The translations under genes and the position numbers were made by a program. A stretch of 64,000 nt of DNA, from assembly GCF_027913215.1 (NCBI RefSeq), contig NZ_CP115784.1, positions 1,054,001-1,118,000 on the forward strand. The letters are read 5' to 3'. Each line of letters begins with the position of its first letter. Positions within the stretch are counted from its first letter, which is position 1. A model generated the notes under the pieces. That model did no database searches, was not told the DNA's origin, and saw nothing but the letters and a program-made list of their open reading frames with translations. The DNA is from Paracoccus aerodenitrificans (GTDB taxonomy: Bacteria > Pseudomonadota > Alphaproteobacteria > Rhodobacterales > Rhodobacteraceae). Of the stretch, positions 16,976 to 25,086 are shown one piece after another.

Positions 16976-18647
16976 CCTGCATTCCCCAAGTGGCGTGTCG
17001 TTTGAGGTGAAGATCGCCTGTATCCGAGCGCTAGACAAGGATTTTCTGCCGCAAGCGGCACCTGCGGTCGCGCAGACTGCTGGATCTGGACGGATCAGAC
17101 CGCGAAGCCGCTGTTTCCTTGCCCAGGGGCGGCGTTTTTCAGCGCAGCGGACAGATCTGTCCAGCCGCTTTCGTTCAGTTTGAGCGTGGATCGCGATCAT
17201 GCGCATAGCGGTGGCGCTCGCAATCGGCGGATAGCGGCGAGGATGGCGCGTACCATCGTGCCGGTGACAGCGACCTCGGCCAGCTGGAAGGTGATGGTGC
17301 GGGCGTGACGGACCACACGTGCCCCGATCTTGATCAGCTTCAGTTGCAGGCTGGTCAACGACCAGTCGGCCATGGCCTCGGGCAGCTCGATGCAGTGCAA
17401 GAAGGTGGCCAGGTTGTACGCCAGGGCGTGCAGTTGCAGCCGCACCTCATTGTCGCGGAACTTCCGGCACGACAGCCGCGTCCAGCGAAAGGCGTATTTG
17501 CCCTCTTTGATGTGCTGCTCGGCGGTGCCGCGCTGGTTGTAGAACCGCACCACCCAGTCCGGCTCCATCGGCAGGTTGGTGACGATGAAGCCGACACGCG
17601 GGAACAGTTCGCCCGGATGCCATTCGATCTTGGCGATCACCCGGCGTTCCTTGTCCCAGGACGCCGCCTGATACTCGAATTCCTCGAAGAACCGCTTGAC
17701 CTTGGTCAGTGACGGCCGCCCGACAGGGCGCGTTAGCCGATGCGCGATCTTGTCCTTGAGGACCGCGTTTGCGGGCAGCCGGATGGCGTAGAAGAACCGC
17801 GCTTCTTCCAATCGCTCATAGATCGCCGGGATCGCGTAGGCAGCATCGGCCCGGAAGAACCTGCCACCAAGGTCGCGCTCCGCGTAGCGCGCAATGACGG
17901 GGTCGAGAACATCACGCCAGCCATCGGCGCTGTGGACGTTGCCATGGCGCAGGGCGCAGCGTTCCAGCATCCCGAACTGGTTGAACAGAAAGTTGGGGTG
18001 ATAGCAGCTACAGTCGAAATGGCCATTCCAGGCGGACCCTTCCTGGTCGCCATGGGTCGGGCTGACCGAGCTGTCCATGTCCAGAACGATGTACTTCAGC
18101 CCGTTACGGTCATGGAACCGGTCGATCCATTGCCCGTTCAGGTCGGCCAGCGCGGCACGGTTCCCGGCCAGAGCCAGCGTCTCGGTCTCGAACCGTCCCA
18201 TCTGCGATGCCGAGGCCGCTTGTGCATCGACCGCTCTGCCGCCGACAACTTGGCGCATGACCGGATCGCAGGCGAGACGGTTGGCGTCGTTGACATCCTC
18301 GTATCCGGCCAGCCGCCCAAAGACTGATTGCCGGAACAGGCCGTCGAGCCGATGGACCGTGTTCTTGCCAGAGCGAGTATCGCGCAGCGCCGCTGACGCC
18401 AAATCGGACAACCCGAGCGCGTCATCAAGCTCGCGCATCACCAGAAGGCCGCCGTCGGAACTGAGCTGCGTGCCGCGAAATTCCAGCCGCACGCGAGGGT
18501 CGAAATCCACCCGATCTGCCCGTTGCAAGCCCGCACCCTCTGGGTGATCCATGAAACGCGCCCCTCGCAGCCTTCAACACCATGTTTTATATAGGAAATA
18601 TAATGGTCAGGACAGCGAAATCAGCGCCTTACTTGGGAAATGTGGGG
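16976..18647 (-). mobile_element. IS1380-family insertion sequence, copy 1
   Basis: About 1672 bp, repeated at 20791-22462 (offset 3815) with a single visible difference, at 17514/21329. The ends are imperfect inverted repeats: left CCTGCATTCCCCAAGT, right (reverse complement) CCCACATTTCCCAAGT. The flanking 4-mers (TCAT left, CTAT right) do not match, so no target duplication is seen. It contains one transposase gene and about 220 bp of non-coding DNA at its left end. Confidence 0.9.
17197..18552 (-). CDS. IS1380-family transposase (copy 1)
   Basis: 451 residues, DDE-type. Catalytic-region landmarks are LDMDSSVSPTHGDQEGSAWN (first Asp), FFRADAAYAIP (second Asp) and the C-terminal YNQRGTAEQHIKEGKY (Glu). 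Residue H in AEQHIKEG is D in copy 2, the only amino-acid difference I see; the aspartate form is the more usual one for this family, so copy 1 may be less active. Intact frame. Confidence 0.92.
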   Translation of the reverse strand: MDHPEGAGLQRADRVDFDPRVRLEFRGTQLSSDGGLLVMRELDDALGLSDLASAALRDTRSGKNTVHRLDGLFRQSVFGRLAGYEDVNDANRLACDPVMRQVVGGRAVDAQAASASQMGRFETETLALAGNRAALADLNGQWIDRFHDRNGLKYIVLDMDSSVSPTHGDQEGSAWNGHFDCSCYHPNFLFNQFGMLERCALRHGNVHSADGWRDVLDPVIARYAERDLGGRFFRADAAYAIPAIYERLEEARFFYAIRLPANAVLKDKIAHRLTRPVGRPSLTKVKRFFEEFEYQAASWDKERRVIAKIEWHPGELFPRVGFIVTNLPMEPDWVVRFYNQRGTAEQHIKEGKYAFRWTRLSCRKFRDNEVRLQLHALAYNLATFLHCIELPEAMADWSLTSLQLKLIKIGARVVRHARTITFQLAEVAVTGTMVRAILAAIRRLRAPPLCA

Positions 18648-18825
18648 CTATACCTGTCGCGCTGGTCGCTTTGGTCTTCATCGTCTTCAAAGCGTTGACC
18701 AAGGGCAAGGTGGGGCCGCGTTCTGCCTTCGAGCGCCGTGGAGTAATGAACAAGTCCGAACTAAAGATGTTCGGAATGCTTCGGAACGATCTTCCGCATG
18801 ACTGGCTTCTGATGTGCCAATGCGT
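18648..18825 (+). pseudogene. Fragment resembling a DUF2726 protein N-terminus
   Basis: The plus frame reads a hydrophobic segment (PVALVALVFIVFKALTKG), then RRGVMNKSELKMFGMLRNDL and PHDWLLMCQ, after which it switches to antisense trbB. A membrane anchor followed by a '...E..MF..L...LP....L..Q' block is how DUF2726 proteins begin. Both ends are broken: IS1380 copy 1 on the left, trbB fragment on the right. Function lost; family call tentative. Confidence 0.4.
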
Positions 18826-19350
18826 TTTCGCCACCTCGGCGAGCAGCGCGTTGGTCAGCGTGGTCTTGCCGGTGCTGGTGCCGCCCGCCACGAGGATGTT
18901 GGCGCGGGAAGAAACGGCCGCACGTAGCGTCGCAGCCTGATCGGCGGACATAATGCCCGCCGCCACATAGTCGTCGAGGCTGAACACGGCGACGGCGGGC
19001 TTGCGGATTGCAAAGGTCGGGGCGGCGACCACGGGCGGCAGCAGGCCCTCGAACCGCTCCCCGCTATCCGGCAGCTCGGCCGAGACGCGGGGGCTGCGGG
19101 CATGAACCTCCGCGCCGACATGATGCGCGACCAGCCGTACGATGCGTTCGCCATCGGCGGCGGACAGGCGTTCGCCCGTGTCGGAAAGCCCTTCCGACAG
19201 ACGGTCCACCCAAAGGCGGCCGTCCGGGTTTAGCATCACCTCGACCACGGCCGGGTCTTCGAGCAGCCGGGCAATGGCTGGGCCGAGCGCGGTGCGCAAC
19301 ATGCGCGCGCCGCGCGCAATGGCTTCCGGCTTTTGGTGATTGGTGGTCAT
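18826..19350 (-). pseudogene. trbB: Truncated conjugal-transfer ATPase fragment (delta-trbB)
   Basis: About 175 N-terminal residues of TrbB, the VirB11-like ATPase of IncP-type mating-pair formation: [37 protein letters not shown], the AGIMSADQAATL segment and Walker A VAGGTSTGKTTLTNALL. Homology ends after LLAEVAKT, so the Asp box and Walker B are missing. The remaining frame to 18607 reads through unrelated DNA. This shows that part of the mosaic came from a conjugative plasmid or integrative element. No other trb gene is present. Confidence 0.9.
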
Positions 19351-19557
19351 GTCGGCCCCGTTTCTTCATGGGGCGCGACAGGCGATCCCCGGATCGGGGT
19401 CGATTAAGAGAGGCCGAAATCCGGCCGGTTCAACAAGTATCTAGCTGCGTGCGGTGATCGGCGGCGAACGGCGGTAAATAGGATGGGTGGCATCTAAGAT
19501 GGGGTGGAGAATGGAATGGCAGCTTCCGGGCCGACAGAGGGTGAAGCGGTCGTTCAG
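19351..19557. other. Non-coding DNA upstream of delta-trbB
   Basis: Leftover leader of trbB plus unassigned DNA; I see no gene. On complete conjugative plasmids a small CopG-type regulator or traG precedes trbB, but neither is recognisable here. Confidence 0.4.
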
Positions 19558-19671
19558 TGTCGCAAAAATCTGTCGCGCAAGTTAGATTTTCATGCCTGAT
19601 TGTCGCGACAGCTTTTTCCCTACAAAATCAGCGCCGGCGATTTTGTCGCAAAACTTAGGATTTCTGCGACA
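19558..19671. promoter_or_regulatory. Possible resolvase res site (TGTCGC/GCGACA cluster)
   Basis: Three paired half-site groups: TGTCGCA at 19644 facing TGCGACA ending at 19671 (28 bp overall, the size of a serine-recombinase site I); TGTCGCG at 19571 facing CGCGACA ending at 19610 (40 bp); and a further TGTCGC at 19558. Multi-site arrays of this sort are the binding regions of Tn3-family resolvases. No tnpR is nearby, so this would be a stranded remnant. It abuts the aph stop codon directly. Confidence 0.4.
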
Positions 19672-20514
19672 CTAGCCCCAAGTCAGCGGGTCAAGGCGCA
19701 GATAGAAAGCAAGGCGTTCGCGATCTGGCGCGTTGATCCCCAGTATGTCGAGCAGGATGGCGAAAGCGCGCTCCGCTTCATGCGGCGCTGCCCAACTCTC
19801 CCCGGCGTTGGCGACCATAAGCGCCAGATCGGCGTAGCGGTCTGCCGTTCCGAGCCGCCCCAAGTCGATCACTCCCGAACATCGCAGGCTTTGAGGGTCC
19901 ACTATGAAATTGGGCATACAGGGGTCGCCATGACAGACGACCATATCGGCGCTCTCTTGGTCGAGCCGAACCGTCAACTCTTGTTCTACACGCGCCAAGA
20001 GCTCCTGCTGTGGTTTGGTTTTGTCCTCATCGGGCAGGAAGTCGGGATTGACGGCGTTCCGGGATACCACATCCACGGCGCACGCGAACATTCGCGACAA
20101 ACTGCGTTCGAATGGACATTGAGCGACCGGCAGGTTGTGCATGATGCCAAGCTGCTGCGCCATTGAAGGCCACGCTTTGAGCAGGTCGACTCCCGATAGA
20201 TCGGCCGCCGGCACTCCGGGAATTGCCGTCATCATCAAACAAGCCCCTTCCTCCGTCTCTCGCCAGGCGATTATTTCGGGGCAGGCTACGCCTCTGCCGT
20301 GCAGCCAAGCGAGGCGGTCGCGCTCGCCCGCAAGGTCTGCAATCCGCACGCGCGAGGCTATCTTTGCGTAGGCCAGATCATCGTGACGGCGATAGAGGAA
20401 ATCACCGGATTCCCCGCTCCTGATGGGAACCCATGCACGAGAATCTTCAAGCAATCCGTATTCCAAATTTAAATACACACCTTCGTCGCGAAAATCCCAA
20501 AATCTGCGGCACAT
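19672..20514 (-). CDS. Aminoglycoside O-phosphotransferase, divergent APH(3'')-I (StrA-like)
   Basis: 280 residues. Strongly StrA-like: SGESGDF near the N-terminus, AIPGVPAADLSG, NAVNPDFLPDEDK, the catalytic and metal loops MVVCHGDPCMPNF and DLGRLGTADRYADLAL, and the ending DRERLAFYLRLDPLTWG. It is nevertheless not StrA: many positions differ, for example LHGRGVACPEIIAWRE against LKGRGVACPEVINWQE as I recall StrA. It should phosphorylate streptomycin at the 3'' position. The N-terminus is about 19 residues longer than StrA if the ATG at 20514 is used; a TTG nearer the homology start is possible. No strB follows. Flanked by a res-like site and an IS1380 copy. Confidence 0.9.
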   Translation of the reverse strand: MCRRFWDFRDEGVYLNLEYGLLEDSRAWVPIRSGESGDFLYRRHDDLAYAKIASRVRIADLAGERDRLAWLHGRGVACPEIIAWRETEEGACLMMTAIPGVPAADLSGVDLLKAWPSMAQQLGIMHNLPVAQCPFERSLSRMFACAVDVVSRNAVNPDFLPDEDKTKPQQELLARVEQELTVRLDQESADMVVCHGDPCMPNFIVDPQSLRCSGVIDLGRLGTADRYADLALMVANAGESWAAPHEAERAFAILLDILGINAPDRERLAFYLRLDPLTWG

Positions 20515-20593
20515 TTTTTTCTGCCATTCTATACTCGGTTTGGGGCGCTGCGATCAAGCCAATGAACGACAGCAGTAGGGTCGAAACCCAACA

Positions 20594-20785
20594 CTAATCC
20601 CTGTCGGTTTCATCAAAGTCGGTTGGGATCTGATCGGGAACGATATCGCGCGACAGCTCCTTGAGGAACCTGTCCCCCGTCGCCAGACGCCGGCCGAGGT
20701 TCTGCATGAAGCCCTCGAACCGTTCCGCGCCTTTCGCGCGAGCAGCGGATTGTGCAGCTCCCGTTAGTGGTGGAGTGATGGTCAT
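20594..20785 (-). CDS. Small hypothetical protein beside IS1380 copy 2
   Basis: 63 residues from the ATG at 20785, only 5 bp from the IS end, so its promoter and possibly its true N-terminus were removed by the insertion. The sequence has a basic, Ala-rich helix (AAQSAARAKGAERFEGFMQN) and an acidic tail (PDQIPTDFDETDRD). No family recognised. Probably a plasmid-derived remnant like the nearby trbB fragment. Confidence 0.4.
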   Translation of the reverse strand: MTITPPLTGAAQSAARAKGAERFEGFMQNLGRRLATGDRFLKELSRDIVPDQIPTDFDETDRD

Positions 20786-20790
20786 CCAGA

Positions 20791-22462
20791 CCTGCATTCC
20801 CCAAGTGGCGTGTCGTTTGAGGTGAAGATCGCCTGTATCCGAGCGCTAGACAAGGATTTTCTGCCGCAAGCGGCACCTGCGGTCGCGCAGACTGCTGGAT
20901 CTGGACGGATCAGACCGCGAAGCCGCTGTTTCCTTGCCCAGGGGCGGCGTTTTTCAGCGCAGCGGACAGATCTGTCCAGCCGCTTTCGTTCAGTTTGAGC
21001 GTGGATCGCGATCATGCGCATAGCGGTGGCGCTCGCAATCGGCGGATAGCGGCGAGGATGGCGCGTACCATCGTGCCGGTGACAGCGACCTCGGCCAGCT
21101 GGAAGGTGATGGTGCGGGCGTGACGGACCACACGTGCCCCGATCTTGATCAGCTTCAGTTGCAGGCTGGTCAACGACCAGTCGGCCATGGCCTCGGGCAG
21201 CTCGATGCAGTGCAAGAAGGTGGCCAGGTTGTACGCCAGGGCGTGCAGTTGCAGCCGCACCTCATTGTCGCGGAACTTCCGGCACGACAGCCGCGTCCAG
21301 CGAAAGGCGTATTTGCCCTCTTTGATGTCCTGCTCGGCGGTGCCGCGCTGGTTGTAGAACCGCACCACCCAGTCCGGCTCCATCGGCAGGTTGGTGACGA
21401 TGAAGCCGACACGCGGGAACAGTTCGCCCGGATGCCATTCGATCTTGGCGATCACCCGGCGTTCCTTGTCCCAGGACGCCGCCTGATACTCGAATTCCTC
21501 GAAGAACCGCTTGACCTTGGTCAGTGACGGCCGCCCGACAGGGCGCGTTAGCCGATGCGCGATCTTGTCCTTGAGGACCGCGTTTGCGGGCAGCCGGATG
21601 GCGTAGAAGAACCGCGCTTCTTCCAATCGCTCATAGATCGCCGGGATCGCGTAGGCAGCATCGGCCCGGAAGAACCTGCCACCAAGGTCGCGCTCCGCGT
21701 AGCGCGCAATGACGGGGTCGAGAACATCACGCCAGCCATCGGCGCTGTGGACGTTGCCATGGCGCAGGGCGCAGCGTTCCAGCATCCCGAACTGGTTGAA
21801 CAGAAAGTTGGGGTGATAGCAGCTACAGTCGAAATGGCCATTCCAGGCGGACCCTTCCTGGTCGCCATGGGTCGGGCTGACCGAGCTGTCCATGTCCAGA
21901 ACGATGTACTTCAGCCCGTTACGGTCATGGAACCGGTCGATCCATTGCCCGTTCAGGTCGGCCAGCGCGGCACGGTTCCCGGCCAGAGCCAGCGTCTCGG
22001 TCTCGAACCGTCCCATCTGCGATGCCGAGGCCGCTTGTGCATCGACCGCTCTGCCGCCGACAACTTGGCGCATGACCGGATCGCAGGCGAGACGGTTGGC
22101 GTCGTTGACATCCTCGTATCCGGCCAGCCGCCCAAAGACTGATTGCCGGAACAGGCCGTCGAGCCGATGGACCGTGTTCTTGCCAGAGCGAGTATCGCGC
22201 AGCGCCGCTGACGCCAAATCGGACAACCCGAGCGCGTCATCAAGCTCGCGCATCACCAGAAGGCCGCCGTCGGAACTGAGCTGCGTGCCGCGAAATTCCA
22301 GCCGCACGCGAGGGTCGAAATCCACCCGATCTGCCCGTTGCAAGCCCGCACCCTCTGGGTGATCCATGAAACGCGCCCCTCGCAGCCTTCAACACCATGT
22401 TTTATATAGGAAATATAATGGTCAGGACAGCGAAATCAGCGCCTTACTTGGGAAATGTGGGG
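20791..22462 (-). mobile_element. IS1380-family insertion sequence, copy 2
   Basis: Same 1672-bp element and orientation as copy 1. The flanking 4-mers (CAGA left, TGAG right) do not match each other or those of copy 1, so neither single insertion nor a composite-transposon duplication is visible. Together the two copies bracket delta-trbB, the res-like sites and the aph gene. Confidence 0.9.
21012..22367 (-). CDS. IS1380-family transposase (copy 2)
   Basis: 451 residues, identical to copy 1 except Asp for His in the C-terminal GTAEQDIKEGKY motif. Full-length DDE transposase and presumably the more active of the two. Confidence 0.92.
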   Translation of the reverse strand: MDHPEGAGLQRADRVDFDPRVRLEFRGTQLSSDGGLLVMRELDDALGLSDLASAALRDTRSGKNTVHRLDGLFRQSVFGRLAGYEDVNDANRLACDPVMRQVVGGRAVDAQAASASQMGRFETETLALAGNRAALADLNGQWIDRFHDRNGLKYIVLDMDSSVSPTHGDQEGSAWNGHFDCSCYHPNFLFNQFGMLERCALRHGNVHSADGWRDVLDPVIARYAERDLGGRFFRADAAYAIPAIYERLEEARFFYAIRLPANAVLKDKIAHRLTRPVGRPSLTKVKRFFEEFEYQAASWDKERRVIAKIEWHPGELFPRVGFIVTNLPMEPDWVVRFYNQRGTAEQDIKEGKYAFRWTRLSCRKFRDNEVRLQLHALAYNLATFLHCIELPEAMADWSLTSLQLKLIKIGARVVRHARTITFQLAEVAVTGTMVRAILAAIRRLRAPPLCA

Positions 22463-22554
22463 TGAGGACATGACGGCTCTATAAATTCATTGGTGCGGGC
22501 CGCCAGAAAAGGAAGTTCTGTAAAACGAGAGCGGCGCTACCGAACTACGCACAG

Positions 22555-22574
22555 GGAGAAGAATAATCTTCTCC
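22555..22574. terminator. Hairpin, possible former terminator of tRNA-Asn
   Basis: GGAGAAGA (22555-22562) pairs perfectly with TCTTCTCC (22567-22574) around ATAA. Removing the ISL3 element would bring it to about 48 bp past the tRNA 3' end. There is no good T-run on the minus strand, so the terminator role is tentative. Confidence 0.35.
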
Positions 22575-22584
22575 GCGTTATTTA

Positions 22585-22592
22585 AATATTTC
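22585..22592 (+). repeat. Target-site duplication AATATTTC, left
   Basis: Perfect 8-bp direct repeat with 25578-25585, directly outside the left inverted repeat. ISL3-family elements make 8-bp AT-rich duplications. Confidence 0.9.
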
Positions 22593-22616
22593 GGGTATAC
22601 GGATTTAATGGTTGAT
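22593..22616 (+). repeat. ISL3 element left terminal inverted repeat
   Basis: Begins GGGTATACGG and ends TGGTTGAT; mismatched to the right repeat only at positions 7, 12, 15 and 16. Confidence 0.9.
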
Positions 22617-22650
22617 GGGGCACCTTTACCCCACCAACCTGATACCATTA

Positions 22651-23928
22651 TCAGATGGTTGATAGATCGACTCCGTAGTTGAGTTCCTCTGCGAAGTCCG
22701 GCAGTCCGTAACCGATGGTTTTCTTGTAGAAAGGAGAGACCTTCGCAGTCGGTGCCTTCTTCTTGTGCTTCGTGGTGTAGAGCATTCGTGCCCGCATCAC
22801 CTCGAAGGAGTAACCGCGCCCTTCACGGTTCTTGTCCTTGGCCAGTCGGTTGATGGACTCCGTGTAAGCGTTGGTGACGGGCATGTCCGTCTCGAAGTAG
22901 GTCATGGTCTCTTCGCGCCAGTTTCCCACTGCCCTGACCAGATCGCTCCAGACTTCCTTTTGGCCCTTCGGGATGGTGGCTATCCACTCGTCCAGGGCGG
23001 CTTCTGCCTGGAGCCGTGTGGTGGCGTCCCAGATGCCGTAGAAGCGCTCCTTGTGCTCGTAGGCGGCCAGCAGTTGCGGGAACGCGCCTGTCCAGGTCTC
23101 CATGATGAGGCGCTCCCGGTCTGAGACTTCGTGAGCGCGTTTCAGCAGGATTTTCCGGTCTCCCTTGAGAGTCCGGCTCTGGGACGGTTTCAGCTCCTTT
23201 CTGAGGCCCTTGCGCACTCTCTCTAGGGCATCGTTGGCCATGCGCACCACATGGAACTTATCGACCACGATACGGGCCTGGGGCAGCACAGCCTTGACCG
23301 CTGCCCGGTAGGGGTTCCACATGTCCATGCTGACGATCTCGACCTTCTGCCGGTCTTTCAGCTTCATCAGGTAGTTGGTCACCACGTCCTGGCGGCGGGT
23401 GGCCAGCAGGTCGAGCAGGGTTCGCTCCTCAATGTTGGTCAGAATGCAGCGGTAGCGCTTGTTCAGGTATAGCTCGTCAATGCCCAGGATGCGGGGCGTC
23501 TCGAAGCGGTGCCAGCGCCCCAGGAACTCGGCGCGGGCGTTGAAGATGTCGCGCACCGTCTTCTCGTCCAGGCCGGTCTGTGCCGCCACAAAGGTGTAGG
23601 GGTGGTTGAAGGATTCCTTCTCCACGTACTCATGCAGCCGCAGTGTCATACGGAATCCGTCCACCATCTCCGGTAGCTGGGGCCTGAATGTTGTCTTGCA
23701 GGCCCGGCAGGTGTATCGGCGGCGGACCACCCAGAGAGTGACCCGCTTGCCGTGGATGGGCAGATCACGATAGGGAACGTCACGCTTGCCGAACCGCACG
23801 AACTCACCCTGCACGCCGCACCCCTCGCAGGCTACTGGTGTAGGTGCTTCAAGCCGAAAATGTATGTCTTCATTCTGCTCATCAGAATCCACCAACTGGT
23901 ACCCAGGAAGGCTTAACGAATTAATCAT
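22651..23928 (-). CDS. ISL3-family transposase
   Basis: 425 residues. N-terminal zinc-binding region CEGCGVQGEFVRFGKRDV with a second CRACKTTF pair, a helix-turn-helix around TGLDEKTVRDIF, then the DDE catalytic domain (ILGIDELYLNKR for the first Asp, VSMDMWNPYRAAV and IVVDKFHVVRMAN, and NAYTESINRLAKDKNREGRGYSFEVMRAR carrying the Glu). Full-length with a clear ATG; transcribed after the permease with a 12-bp gap. Confidence 0.95.
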   Translation of the reverse strand: MINSLSLPGYQLVDSDEQNEDIHFRLEAPTPVACEGCGVQGEFVRFGKRDVPYRDLPIHGKRVTLWVVRRRYTCRACKTTFRPQLPEMVDGFRMTLRLHEYVEKESFNHPYTFVAAQTGLDEKTVRDIFNARAEFLGRWHRFETPRILGIDELYLNKRYRCILTNIEERTLLDLLATRRQDVVTNYLMKLKDRQKVEIVSMDMWNPYRAAVKAVLPQARIVVDKFHVVRMANDALERVRKGLRKELKPSQSRTLKGDRKILLKRAHEVSDRERLIMETWTGAFPQLLAAYEHKERFYGIWDATTRLQAEAALDEWIATIPKGQKEVWSDLVRAVGNWREETMTYFETDMPVTNAYTESINRLAKDKNREGRGYSFEVMRARMLYTTKHKKKAPTAKVSPFYKKTIGYGLPDFAEELNYGVDLSTI

Positions 23929-23940
23929 CTCCCGCCTTGA

Positions 23941-24975
23941 TCAGAAAAACAGGTAGGTGGCGTAACCGGCAATCATCGCCATAGCAAAAATGACTGCTAA
24001 AAACGCCGCTAAAAGCTTCAGCGTGAACAAAGAGCGCAACAGAATGAGCTCAGTCAGGCTGGCTCCGGCACTGCCGATGATCAACGCTAGCACCGTCCCG
24101 GCACCCACGCCTTGGGCCATCAGAGCCGCTGCCAGAGGTATGACGGCTTCAGCGCGAATATACAACGGCACGCCGATGACAGCGGCAACTGGAATGGCAA
24201 AGGGATTATCTGGGCCTGCATACTGCTCCAATAAGTCAGTGGGCATGAAACCATAGATCACGCTGCCAATCGCAATACCGATGAGCAGGTAAGGCAACAC
24301 ATCGATAAAGTCCGACCAAGCTTCCCGCCACACACCACTGTACTTCCCTTCTTTCTTAACCGTGACAGTGGGTTGACTGTCACAGCATTCGCTAGACGTA
24401 GAGACTGTTGTCTTCCTATCAGCCCCGCAAGAAGCCGTCTTCGGAGTGGTGTCGCAGCTGTTGGTGCCGCAACTCGATGCGGTCGATGTAGCACTGCACG
24501 GGCTTGCTGATGAACTACATCCACTGCTCTCTTGTGTCGCCGTCCGGCGCACATAACGCTCGAAGCCAAGCGTGTGAAGCAGCCATCCGGCACCTACCGC
24601 GACCACCAAAGCGGCGAGCACATAGATAGCAGTAAGTGTCCATCCAAACGTGGCAACCAGCAGGCCGACGACGATAGGATTCAGCAACGGAGATGAGAAA
24701 AGAAACACCATCATCGGCCCAAAACCGGCCCGTGCCCGAATCAACCCTTTCAACATGGGGATAGTCGAGCAACTACAGAAGGGCGTTATAGCTCCTAAAC
24801 CAGCAGCAAGAAAATAGCCTCGCTTCCCACTGGAAGTCAGTAACGCTTCCACCTTGGATGGTGGGATGTGACGTTGAAGAACTCCGACCAGCAAGCTAAT
24901 GCCAATGAATACAACCGATAGCTCGATAGCGAGAAAGGCGAACATGCCTAGAGCGTCTTGGAGTTGAGATGACAT
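23941..24975 (-). CDS. Cys-rich permease, SO_0444-type Cu/Zn efflux family
   Basis: 344 residues. Two membrane blocks (about 10-135 and 225-340) flank a hydrophilic loop (about 145-205) holding many cysteines (GCSSSASPC, SSCGTNSC, SECCDS). The first block has GAITPFCSCSTIPMLKG, the permease (DUF318/ArsP-like) motif with the CSCS cluster; the second has RAEAVIPLAAAL. Such proteins export metals or organometal(loid)s across the inner membrane. Encoded inside the ISL3 element and divergent from an ArsR repressor, a standard metal-resistance layout. The exact metal is unknown. Confidence 0.85.
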   Translation of the reverse strand: MSSQLQDALGMFAFLAIELSVVFIGISLLVGVLQRHIPPSKVEALLTSSGKRGYFLAAGLGAITPFCSCSTIPMLKGLIRARAGFGPMMVFLFSSPLLNPIVVGLLVATFGWTLTAIYVLAALVVAVGAGWLLHTLGFERYVRRTATQESSGCSSSASPCSATSTASSCGTNSCDTTPKTASCGADRKTTVSTSSECCDSQPTVTVKKEGKYSGVWREAWSDFIDVLPYLLIGIAIGSVIYGFMPTDLLEQYAGPDNPFAIPVAAVIGVPLYIRAEAVIPLAAALMAQGVGAGTVLALIIGSAGASLTELILLRSLFTLKLLAAFLAVIFAMAMIAGYATYLFF

Positions 24976-25027
24976 TCAATATTACTCCTATATTTCTAGT
25001 ATTGTCGAAATGATGTACGCAGCCTAC

Positions 25028-25056
25028 TTGCGTTTATCCGACCTGTCAACTATAAT
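25028..25056 (+). promoter_or_regulatory. arsR-type promoter in the passenger divergent region
   Basis: TTGCGT (25028-25033), 17-base spacer, consensus TATAAT (25051-25056), 30 bp before the regulator start. CTAGAA at the -10 and its inverted partner TTCTAG near 24995 on the permease side are candidate operator half-sites for the ArsR protein. Confidence 0.6.
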
Positions 25057-25086
25057 TCTAGAAACATCGAATTATTGGGGCGTGCT

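Larger units (their letters stand above)
22463..22592. other. Unassigned DNA between IS1380 copy 2 and the ISL3 element
   Basis: About 130 bp with no gene. Before the ISL3 insertion it lay next to the tRNA-Asn 3' flank. It contains a perfect 8-bp hairpin at 22555-22574 and turns AT-rich toward the insertion point (TTATTTAAATATTTC). Confidence 0.5.

Noticed and set aside
16976..22462. Classical composite transposon formed by two IS1380 copies
   Set aside because: No outer target duplication is visible (TCAT against TGAG), so a single composite insertion is not supported.
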